A DNA stretch of 9,224 nt, taken from Coriobacteriales bacterium. GTDB lineage: Bacteria; Actinomycetota; Coriobacteriia; Coriobacteriales; UBA8131. The stretch covers positions 1 to 9,224 of the forward strand of contig JAISPK010000091.1 of the NCBI GenBank assembly GCA_031274985.1. Direction: 5' to 3'. A program made the translations under genes and the position numbers. The notes below the pieces were generated by a model, which saw only the letters and a program-made list of their open reading frames with translations, was not told where the DNA came from and searched no databases. Within the stretch, counting starts at the first letter, position 1. Each line of letters begins with the position of its first letter. Positions 1 to 5,432 of this stretch are shown in pieces.

Positions 1-82
1 ATCGTGAGTATAGTGTATTATGCAATTAATGTAAAGTGTAATTTCAAAATTTGTCCATCCCCTAATGAAAGGATTGTAGAAT
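1..82 (+). promoter_or_regulatory. AT-rich leader with promoter-like boxes and ribosome binding site
   Basis: This stretch is clearly more AT-rich than the rest of the window and precedes the first gene. TATTAT (16-21) and TGTAAT (37-42) each match a -10 box at five of six positions, but neither has a convincing -35 at the right distance, so the promoter is not fixed. GAAAGGA at 67-73 is a good ribosome binding site nine bases before the ATG at 83 and supports that start. Confidence 0.35.
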
Positions 83-550
83 ATGGTTCCTGAAAAGGCA
101 GTTACTGCAGCTAAAACAAACTCAGAACAAAAAACCAACGGGACAAAAATCCCCACGGCGATGATTCCCCGGGAGCTCTATGCAGATATTGTGCAGCTGG
201 CTGCATACAACAAGATCAAGAAGACGGGGCCACAGAGCGATTCGGCGATTTTGCGTGAAGCTCTTACCTCAATCATGAGACATGTTGGCTACAAGCCCGG
301 CGGCACCGACATCCTCGCAGCGCCAAAACCCTCCTTGGTCAAAAAACTTGCAGCTATTCACCAAGATGCGCAGCTTGACGGCGGTATCCGCAAAACCTTC
401 AGTGTTTCATCGTCGGACTATGAGGCAGCCGAGGCCTTTGCTTCTTACAATAAGTTGCACGGGTTGCTGCCAAAGAATGTATCTCAGCTTTGCCGCGATG
501 CTTTAACGTTCTACATCTCTCAGGTAGATTACCGGTTCCGTCCGGAATAA
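83..550 (+). CDS. Small protein with two tandem ribbon-helix-helix-like units (hypothetical)
   Basis: A 155-residue protein starting at an ATG with a well-placed GAAAGGA site. I do not recognise a named family. Residues 25-71 and 105-151 align without gaps at an offset of exactly 80: 14 of 47 positions are identical, including T25/T105, Y33/Y113, YNK 42-44/122-124, P50/P130, R58/R138, ALT 60-62/140-142 and Y70/Y150. Each unit reads as a short strand, a helix, a turn and a second helix, the order of a ribbon-helix-helix DNA-binding fold. The N-terminal ~22 residues are polar (K, T, N, Q) and probably disordered; a lysine- and alanine-rich linker joins the units. A single-chain RHH 'dimer' acting as a transcription factor or partition-type protein is inference from this pattern. 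No toxin partner or other co-operonic gene follows. Confidence 0.75.
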   Translation: MVPEKAVTAAKTNSEQKTNGTKIPTAMIPRELYADIVQLAAYNKIKKTGPQSDSAILREALTSIMRHVGYKPGGTDILAAPKPSLVKKLAAIHQDAQLDGGIRKTFSVSSSDYEAAEAFASYNKLHGLLPKNVSQLCRDALTFYISQVDYRFRPE

Positions 551-559
551 TGCATGATT

Positions 560-575
560 GGGGACTTGATTCCCC
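560..575 (+). terminator. Weak hairpin after the RHH-like gene, possible terminator
   Basis: A five-base stem (GGGGA/TCCCC) with a six-base loop begins ten bases after the stop codon at 548-550. Position and GC content fit a terminator, but no T-tract follows, so this could be a weak or factor-assisted stop, or nothing. Confidence 0.2.
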
Positions 576-728
576 GGGGCAATGCTAGCAGAGAGTGTGG
601 GCAGTGAAAAAATCACTCTTCGAGAAGCATTCTTCACGACAATAATAAAGATTGCGACTGTTTTTTGGCGCAACAAGGTGCTTTGGAATGCGCCGAGCTG
701 TTTTGCTTCACCCAGAAAACACCATTGA

Positions 729-737
729 TGCTACAAT
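729..737 (+). promoter_or_regulatory. Extended -10 promoter for the 775-2703 gene pair
   Basis: TGCTACAAT matches the extended -10 consensus (TGn followed by TACAAT, five of six to TATAAT). No good -35 lies 16-18 bases upstream, which is tolerable for an extended -10 promoter. A start near 744 would leave a leader of about 30 bases that holds the AGGGAG binding site (761-766). It would serve the proline-rich gene and, through the 12-base gap, hflX. Confidence 0.45.
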
Positions 738-774
738 CATTCAAGAGTATCAAGGGAATCAGGGAGCTTTCATA

Positions 775-1404
775 ATGGCAGATGCATTGCAGAGCAACAC
801 ACATAAACCGCTCACCTCTGACGAGCTCATTGCCCAGGCATACGCAGCACTTGCAGACTATGGGCTACCGGCAGAGCCTCCAGCCCCTAAGGGTGCGCCG
901 GTTACCGTTTCAGGAACGCCCGGTGCCGGCACTGCAAGAAAGGGCGGGGGCGCTCAAGGTGCCGCTCCCTCGTCTGCGTCTGCAAAAACAACGTCTGCGT
1001 CCCTGATTAATCACAAGCCGGCACCGACGCCGGTTAAACAAAGGCCTGCTCCTGCGCCTGTCCCTAAGCAGGCCGCAACCGGCCCCTACCAACAAACGGC
1101 ACGGCAAAGTCGCACTTCTCCCTTTCAGCCGCCTCCTCCCTCGGGCAGACCGGTGTCTCCAGCGAAGGCTTCGGCTCACTCAACACGAGGAAGCGTGTCG
1201 CCCGCTTCGGACTCCCGCCCGGTGAGCGTTCCCGGCAGTCCGGCTAACCCGGGAGGTCAAACCAACCCGGGAGGTCAAACTAACAAGCCCTCCCCTCAAC
1301 AGAACCCGCGGCCAAAAAGTTCCAGCGGCTGGGTTACCCTGATGGTCTGGCTCCTCATCTTTGTTTTTTTCATGTTCATTCTGCCGCGTCTCAACCTCTT
1401 TTAG
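775..1404 (+). CDS. Proline-rich protein with a C-terminal membrane anchor (hypothetical)
   Basis: A 209-residue protein starting at the ATG at 775, chosen over the in-frame TTG at 652 because AGGGAG sits eight bases upstream and a promoter lies just before it. Residues 14-31 (TSDELIAQAYAALADYGL) are likely helical. Residues 32-185 are low complexity, rich in P, A, S, T, G and Q with scattered K/R, and so probably disordered. Residues about 186-203 are one hydrophobic segment followed only by PRLNLF. With no signal peptide, this suggests a tail-anchored inner-membrane protein whose disordered region faces the cytoplasm. Two NPGGQT units come from an 18-bp tandem repeat. The gene lies 12 bases before hflX and is probably co-transcribed with it. 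I do not recognise the family; any link to HflX function is a guess from position. Confidence 0.7.
   Translation: MADALQSNTHKPLTSDELIAQAYAALADYGLPAEPPAPKGAPVTVSGTPGAGTARKGGGAQGAAPSSASAKTTSASLINHKPAPTPVKQRPAPAPVPKQAATGPYQQTARQSRTSPFQPPPPSGRPVSPAKASAHSTRGSVSPASDSRPVSVPGSPANPGGQTNPGGQTNKPSPQQNPRPKSSSGWVTLMVWLLIFVFFMFILPRLNLF
1246..1281 (+). repeat. 18-bp in-frame tandem repeat, two copies
   Basis: Copies at 1246-1263 and 1264-1281 differ only at the last base. Each contains the palindrome CCCGGG and encodes NPGGQT. Its length is a multiple of three, so a gain or loss of copies would keep the frame, and copy number may vary between strains. Confidence 0.85.
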
Positions 1405-1416
1405 CAGGCAACATCT

Positions 1417-2703
1417 ATGAGCTCCGAGCAGATGTTTGAGACCGCCGAGAAAATCGAGCGCGCTGTGTTGGTGGGCATTGCCCTGCCTCATGAAGAATGG
1501 CCGCTCGAAGAATCACTCAAAGAATTAGATAGCCTGATTACCACTGCCGGCGCCGAGACGGTGGGAACGCTTACACAAAAACTGGACAAACCTCATCCGC
1601 GTACCTTTGTGGGCAAGGGCAAGGTGGCAGAGATCGCCCAGCTGGTAGGTGCTCTGCAAGCCGACCTGGTGGTCTTTGACAGCGAGCTCACCCCCACCCA
1701 ACAGTCAAATCTGGAGCACGAGATAAAGGGTGTCAAGATTATCGACCGCACGGCGCTTATCCTGGACATCTTTGCCCTGCACGCCACCACGCGCGAAGGC
1801 CGCCTGCAGGTAAAGCTTGCGCAGACCTACTATTTGCTCCCCCGCCTGCGCGGCATGTGGGCGCATCTGGCCGGACACCGCATGGGCGGCGGCGTCGGAA
1901 GCCGTTTTGGTGAAGGCGAGAGCCAACTTGAGGTGGACCGCCGTATGGTGCGCCGGCGCATCGACTCGCTCACCGCTGAGCTTGTAAAGGTAGAAACTGA
2001 GCGGGCAACGCAGCGCAAATCCCGTGCCTCATCGAGGGTCTTCCGTCTGGCTTTGGCCGGTTATACCAACGCCGGAAAGTCCTCGCTGCTCAATTGCCTT
2101 ACCGGCGCAGACGTGCTGGTGTACGATAAGCTCTTTGCCACCTTGGACTCCACCACCCGACGTCTGGAGTTGCCCGATGGCCGGGTCATCACCATCACCG
2201 ACACCGTGGGCTTTATCCAAAAACTGCCTCATACCCTGGTAGAGTCCTTCAAATCCACCCTTGATGAGGTGCGTGAGGCCGATCTTATCGTGCATGTGGT
2301 GGACGCAGCGGCCGAGCAGCGTGAGGCGCATATACTTGCGGTGCAGGAGGTGCTGCAAGAGGTGGATGCGCACAACGTGCCCCAGCTCATCGTGCTCAAC
2401 AAGAGTGACCTGCTAAGCAGCGCACAGCGCGAGGTGCTCACCAAGCGTCATCCGAACGCCGTTTTGTTCTCAGCCAGGAGCGGCAGCGGCACCGATGAGC
2501 TCTTCAGCGCCATTGTTCGTTTTGCCGATAAGGCCAGTGTGCTCATGCGGGTGCTGGTTCCCTATAACAAAGGCGCACTGGTGCGCCTGGCCCACGAGCA
2601 AACCACGATTATTTCAGAAGAATATGTTGGCGAGGGCACGCTCCTGGAGCTCTCAGTTACCGAGGATCTGGTCTCCCGTTTTGCGCCCTATCGCACCGGG
2701 TGA
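1417..2703 (+). CDS. hflX: GTPase HflX, ribosome-associated
   Basis: A 428-residue protein of normal HflX length. HflX binds the 50S subunit and, in species where it has been studied, splits stalled or hibernating 70S ribosomes after stress using GTP. Residues about 15-115 form the HflX N-terminal domain (RTFVGKGKVAEI 62-73, DSELTPTQQSNLE 88-100). Residues 130-165 hold the family signature QVKLAQTYYLLPRL and the glycine-rich GGGVGSRFGEGESQLE, followed by a long helical linker. The G domain carries G1 GYTNAGKSS (215-223), G2 around FATLDSTTR (240-248), G3 DTVGF (262-266), G4 NKSD (328-331) and a G5-like SAR (352-354). All key residues are present, so it should be active. The ATG is preceded by AGCAGG (1403-1408). 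It follows the tail-anchored gene closely, and its last 47 bases overlap the convergent RT gene. Confidence 0.97.
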   Translation: MSSEQMFETAEKIERAVLVGIALPHEEWPLEESLKELDSLITTAGAETVGTLTQKLDKPHPRTFVGKGKVAEIAQLVGALQADLVVFDSELTPTQQSNLEHEIKGVKIIDRTALILDIFALHATTREGRLQVKLAQTYYLLPRLRGMWAHLAGHRMGGGVGSRFGEGESQLEVDRRMVRRRIDSLTAELVKVETERATQRKSRASSRVFRLALAGYTNAGKSSLLNCLTGADVLVYDKLFATLDSTTRRLELPDGRVITITDTVGFIQKLPHTLVESFKSTLDEVREADLIVHVVDAAAEQREAHILAVQEVLQEVDAHNVPQLIVLNKSDLLSSAQREVLTKRHPNAVLFSARSGSGTDELFSAIVRFADKASVLMRVLVPYNKGALVRLAHEQTTIISEEYVGEGTLLELSVTEDLVSRFAPYRTG

Positions 2704-3958
2704 CCGGCCCGTTGCCTGACTTGCCGCCAGGCTGGCGCGTAGGCAATTCCTTTTTCTGCTCACCATACTCGTAATATTCATGCACTAAGCTGCGGTACCC
2801 CAGCTCCTTGAGCGTTTGGTAGCGGAGCCCATAGTTCTTTTTGGTGTGTTTGCCCGTGGGGATAGTGCGGAGTTCCTGTTGCAGATAGGCATCGATTGCG
2901 GCCAGACTCTTTGAGGTGTTAATAAGGGGAAAGAACCAACGACTCCAGGTGAGCTCGTGTGTACTGCCGCCTTCAAAGAACTTACGGTTTACGGAGCGGA
3001 TCATCGCAGCGGTGGCGCGCTCCCAAGTGGCATCTTTACGGAGCATCCAGCGCCTGAGCGCACGGGCCTTGCGATGGATCTTGCCCTTGAGCTTGTTTTG
3101 CGTAGCCTCAGAAAGGTCGATGACGCCTTGTTGATAGGAAATACCCAAGAACTCCCAGGCCTCTCCCGGCGCGGAATAGCGCTCCTTTTGGGGGTTTGAC
3201 TTGAGCCCGTGCTCCGCTAGCAGCTCGTTGGCACGTTGGCTCAATTCCGCGAGTTGCCGGGGGCTCTCGGCAAAGATGATAATGTCGTCTGAATACCGGG
3301 CATAGGCTGCCGCCCGGGCAGCCAGCTCGCAGTCCATCTCCTTGAGGTACAGATTTGCGAGAAAGGGAGCGGTAGGGGTACCGGCCATGGCACCGCGCTT
3401 TTCCGAGAGATGCTCCCCTTGAAAAATCGCCTCATCGGCCGTGAGCAGTTCTTTGAAAAAGTTGTACAAGCGCGTGTCTTCGCTAAAGACCTCCCCCAAA
3501 ATGGGCAGCAGCATTTCTGTGTTTATGCTGTTGAAATAGTCCTGGATGTCGAGCTTGTAGCAATACAGTGAGTCTATCCGGGGCAGAGAGGTCAGCTGCC
3601 TGATGGCCCGGTGTGCGCCATAGCCGCGCCGGAAGGAGTAGCAGTGGGGTGGCTGGGCCTCATCGTACGCATAGAGAAGCCAGGCGAGGACCTTGAGCAC
3701 CTGTTGCTCGTTGTCTGTAAAGCTGTAAACAACCCGCTTGGAGGACTTTCCCAGCTTGTTGATGAGCCGCTTTTCGGGGATTGAGAGCTTGCCGTCTGAT
3801 GTTTGGAGGCGCTCTGCTACCTCCAGCCAGGCCCGGCTCTCAACAAAGTCACGAAGCTCGGCCTCTTCGCAGCCGGTAAGTTGGCCCTGCGCGCATTTGT
3901 GCGTGAGGTAATCCTGCCAGGTTTCGTATTCAATAAGCTTTTCAATGAGACTTTTCAA
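2657..3958 (-). CDS. Stand-alone reverse transcriptase with YSDD active site
   Basis: A 433-residue RNA-directed DNA polymerase. RT blocks in order: block 2 FRRGYGAHRAI (109-119); block 3 YKLDIQDYFNSI (134-145) with catalytic D137; block 4 GTPTAPFLANLYLKEMD (193-209); block 5 YSDD (222-225) with D224 and D225; block 6 GLKSNPQKE (251-259); block 7 WEFLGISY (268-275). A basic thumb-like region KGKIHRKARALRRW (291-304) and a conserved-looking tail LRYQTLKELGYRSLVHEYYEY (378-398) follow. All three catalytic aspartates are present. The start is TTG with CGGAG five bases before it. No maturase, HNH, integrase or protease domain is seen. The sequence resembles group II-like and 'unknown group' RTs rather than classical retrons; I cannot name the class. 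The last ~30 residues (PTRQPGGKSGNGP onward) run across the hflX terminator and hflX end and look like non-conserved run-on. Confidence 0.93.
   Translation of the reverse strand: MKSLIEKLIEYETWQDYLTHKCAQGQLTGCEEAELRDFVESRAWLEVAERLQTSDGKLSIPEKRLINKLGKSSKRVVYSFTDNEQQVLKVLAWLLYAYDEAQPPHCYSFRRGYGAHRAIRQLTSLPRIDSLYCYKLDIQDYFNSINTEMLLPILGEVFSEDTRLYNFFKELLTADEAIFQGEHLSEKRGAMAGTPTAPFLANLYLKEMDCELAARAAAYARYSDDIIIFAESPRQLAELSQRANELLAEHGLKSNPQKERYSAPGEAWEFLGISYQQGVIDLSEATQNKLKGKIHRKARALRRWMLRKDATWERATAAMIRSVNRKFFEGGSTHELTWSRWFFPLINTSKSLAAIDAYLQQELRTIPTGKHTKKNYGLRYQTLKELGYRSLVHEYYEYGEQKKELPTRQPGGKSGNGPVTRCDRAQNGRPDPR
2711..2755 (+). terminator. Rho-independent terminator of hflX, inside the RT 3' end
   Basis: Eight bases after the hflX stop, TTGCCT (2712-2717) pairs with AGGCAA (2741-2746). 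Within it a second stem, CGCCAG (2725-2730) with CTGGCG (2732-2737), is separated by a single G, so a few of the inner pairs must open. TTCCTTTTT (2747-2755) follows. This has the form of an intrinsic terminator in the hflX direction only. On the other strand the same DNA encodes roughly residues 402-416 of the RT. Confidence 0.55.
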
Positions 3959-4188
3959 TGGGGCTCCGAAGAATTATTGCTGGCGCTTGTGAACAAACGC
4001 CAGCAATACTTTGAAAGAGAGGGAATTGCTTTGAAGACAGCGAAGCTGACACGGGACTGAACGCCGATAAACGGCCTGCAACGCTTTTTTGAAACACCGC
4101 GCTTGATCCCATCACAGGCGCAGGAAAAACCTGCATCCCTCTCGTTTCACACTCGTACACTCATGACTGCTGTCAGAGCAGCGTTCAG
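3959..4188 (-). ncRNA. Candidate structured leader or noncoding RNA of the RT
   Basis: Between the RT start and the transporter stop lie 306 bases without a credible gene. Read in RT sense, CTGAACGCTG (4188-4179) can pair with CGGCGTTCAG (4066-4057) as ten pairs including one G-U, enclosing about 110 bases. Nested inside are TGAAACG (4149-4143) with TGTTTCA (4096-4090) and a TGCAGG/CCTGCG hairpin (4135-4130 with 4124-4119) with a loop of five T. Alternative local hairpins, CTGCT/AGCAG (4181-4177, 4171-4167) and GCCG/CGGC (4075-4072, 4066-4063), use the same arms, so the closing stem is not the only option. The 15-bp hairpin at 3975-4008 completes the leader. An 8-bp perfect match at this distance is not rare by chance; only the short hairpin is strong alone. 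Calling this an ncRNA is inference from position beside an RT. Confidence 0.35.
3975..4008 (-). promoter_or_regulatory. 15-bp hairpin directly upstream of the RT ribosome binding site
   Basis: TATTGCTGGCG (3975-3985 on the plus strand) is the exact reverse complement of 3998-4008. Inside it, 3987-3989 pairs with 3994-3996 around a four-base loop. The one interruption, 3986/3997, is C-A in plus-strand RNA but G-U in RT-sense RNA, so only the RT-sense transcript forms a continuous 15-bp helix (loop UUCA). It ends seven bases before the GGAG site (3967-3964) of the RT. No T-tract follows on the RT strand, so a terminator role is unlikely there. It could be an RNA element bound or used by the RT, or a translational control hairpin. 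Confidence 0.7.
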
Positions 4189-4191
4189 GAT

Positions 4192-4221
4192 AACATAGTT
4201 GGGGGCGGGTGCTGCTGTTCA
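4192..4221 (-). promoter_or_regulatory. Possible promoter for the RT leader
   Basis: On the minus strand TGAACA (4221-4216) and TATGTT (4197-4192) each match their consensus at four of six positions and are 18 bases apart. Transcription would begin near 4185, at the 5' arm of the proposed closing stem, giving a leader of about 225 bases. The match is weak; read-through from the transporter gene is an alternative. Confidence 0.25.
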
Positions 4222-4290
4222 TTTGCGCCGGGAGTGAATCCGGGAGTGAATCCCGTTTCGCTGTTCATTCGCGCCGGGAAGTGAAGCCGG
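4214..4290 (+). repeat. Direct repeat duplicating the 3' end of the transporter gene
   Basis: A 30-base segment (4214-4243) and a 31-base segment (4260-4290) are near-identical, both starting GCTGTTCATT; they differ by two substitutions and one inserted base. The right copy contains the transporter's stop codon (4265-4267 on the minus strand) and its last residues. A further 12-base unit, CCGGGAGTGAAT, is tandemly repeated around 4229-4252. It looks like local slippage or duplication at the gene's 3' end. Confidence 0.8.
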
Positions 4291-5191
4291 CTTTTCCCCT
4301 GTTGCGTAAGGAGCGAAGCGTCTCCATCTCGGAAGCGACGATGCCAAAGAGCACGATGGCCACGCCTATCCCTATCGTCAAAGAAACCGGCTCGCCAAGA
4401 AAAACGGCTGCACAGAGCACGCCACTTGGTAGCTCGCTTGAGGCCATAACCGTCATCAGCCCGGAAGGAAGTTTTGGCGCGCTCCATGCGGTGAGAACGA
4501 TGGGCACCAGCGTGCCGGCAAGACCCAACCCCAGGCTCAACAGCGGATTGATAACGATGAGCGGCTCGGCAAAATACTGAGGGGTTATGCTAAAGGAAAC
4601 GATCATGGAGCCGAGGGCAACGAACATGCCCCGGTTGAGGGCGGGTTTGTGCGTTGCAACGTGGCTGTTAAGTACCAGGTAGGCCGTGTAACACACTGCA
4701 GAGAGAAAACCGAAGAGAACGCCGACCAAGTCGAGGCCCCCGGAAGTAAAACCTTCGTCTAAGAAGCCCGTTGCCAACACGGCACCGACAACCACCAGCA
4801 ATACGGTTATCACCGTGGATAGCCTGGGCACGGTGCGGGTTCGGACAGCCTGCACCACCAGACCCATCCACACGAATTGAAAAAGCAACGTGAGGGACAT
4901 TGCCGGGGATATGCGCTCCAAAGCTTGAAAGTAGCAGAAGCTGACACCCGATGAAACCACTCCCACTCCCAGTAGTTTGAGCGTGTCCTTCCAGCCGATA
5001 CTCACTCGTGAAAAGAGAAGGCAGCCAATGCTAAGCGCCACCGTTGCCACCAGGTACTGAGTAGCCATGATCTGTCCGGTCTTGAAACCGTCAATCTGCG
5101 CAAGGCGCACCAGCGGCACCACCAAGCCGTAACTGCCTCCGGCAAGAAACATGATGATTGAGTATTTGAGTCTCTCTGGCATGCTTGCCAT
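4265..5191 (-). CDS. EamA/DMT-family transporter, ten membrane helices
   Basis: A 308-residue inner-membrane protein of the drug/metabolite transporter superfamily, normal length for two EamA repeats. Ten hydrophobic segments can be placed near residues 10-30, 41-62, 72-89, 96-113, 125-142, 153-174, 188-205, 213-236, 242-262 and 268-286. The late motif SSELPSGVLCAAVFLGEPVS (251-270), with its two glutamates, matches the end of the second EamA repeat. The substrate cannot be read from sequence; amino acids, metabolites and drugs are all possible in this family. The frame is open to 5440, but the upstream part does not look like an EamA start, so I chose the ATG at 5191 just before the first helix; an ATG at 5182 is equally possible. 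Neither has a strong ribosome binding site. It is divergent from the activase gene and ends in a duplicated segment. Confidence 0.9.
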   Translation of the reverse strand: MASMPERLKYSIIMFLAGGSYGLVVPLVRLAQIDGFKTGQIMATQYLVATVALSIGCLLFSRVSIGWKDTLKLLGVGVVSSGVSFCYFQALERISPAMSLTLLFQFVWMGLVVQAVRTRTVPRLSTVITVLLVVVGAVLATGFLDEGFTSGGLDLVGVLFGFLSAVCYTAYLVLNSHVATHKPALNRGMFVALGSMIVSFSITPQYFAEPLIVINPLLSLGLGLAGTLVPIVLTAWSAPKLPSGLMTVMASSELPSGVLCAAVFLGEPVSLTIGIGVAIVLFGIVASEMETLRSLRNRGKAGFTSRRE

Positions 5192-5217
5192 GATACCAGT
5201 CTTACGGGTTGACCGAG

Positions 5218-5229
5218 GAAGGATCCTTC
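5218..5229. promoter_or_regulatory. 12-bp perfect palindrome in the divergent intergenic region
   Basis: GAAGGATCCTTC is a perfect palindrome 27 bases upstream of the transporter's start, in the 241-base region between two divergent genes. Its place would suit an operator, but a 12-bp palindrome is expected about twice by chance in a window this size. Confidence 0.25.
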
Positions 5230-5344
5230 GCGACAATGACAGAGGGGAAGGGAGAACAACAGAGAACGTGAAAATGACAGGGAGTAATTGTGCCTCTCGA
5301 ATTGCCAACATGGTGGCGAAATACTCAATGCCGGTGGCAAACGC

Positions 5345-5350
5345 TATAAT
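5345..5350 (+). promoter_or_regulatory. TATAAT -10 box, possible promoter of the activase gene
   Basis: A perfect TATAAT lies 82 bases before the GTG at 5433. No good -35 is found 16-19 bases upstream, so the call rests on the -10 alone. A start near 5357 would give a leader of about 75 bases. Confidence 0.35.
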
Positions 5351-5432
5351 TGAAAACTTCTGTTGGTGACATGCGACAAGGGACGGCCGATTTGCGCCTT
5401 CCTTGCCAGTTAGATAGCTAAAAAGGAACCAA

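Larger units (their letters stand above)
551..774 (+). other. Intergenic region with weak hairpins, no gene seen
   Basis: The reading frame that runs into the next gene is open from a TTG at 652, but it has no ribosome binding site there and encodes an unremarkable extension, so I treat 551-774 as noncoding. Two weak inverted repeats occur: GGGGA (560-564) with TCCCC (571-575), and GAGAGTG (591-597) with CACTCTT (614-620), which needs one G-T pair. A smaller stem, AGTGA (603-607) with TCACT (613-617), competes with the second. None has a following T-run. Confidence 0.5.

Noticed and set aside
652..774. TTG start extending the proline-rich protein by 41 residues
   Set aside because: There is no ribosome binding site at 652. 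The ATG at 775 has AGGGAG eight bases upstream and an extended -10 box at 729-737 that would lie inside the longer version.
2657..3958. Group II intron-encoded protein
   Set aside because: There is no maturase X domain, HNH or DNA-binding domain after the RT, and I found no domain V-like hairpin or intron boundaries in the flanks.
2657..4188. Classical retron (RT plus msr-msd)
   Set aside because: I do not see the retron-type NAxxH and VTG motifs in the RT, and the upstream inverted repeats do not show the usual msr-msd order. The leader is kept as an unclassified candidate RNA.
2657..4264. Diversity-generating retroelement
   Set aside because: No template/variable repeat pair with adenine-biased differences was seen, and no variable-protein gene or accessory avd-like ORF is next to the RT.
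4185..4487. 100-residue minus-strand ORF overlapping the transporter's 3' end
   Set aside because: It is an arginine-rich shadow frame of the transporter. Its only interest is that it reads the direct repeats as GFTPGFTPGA.
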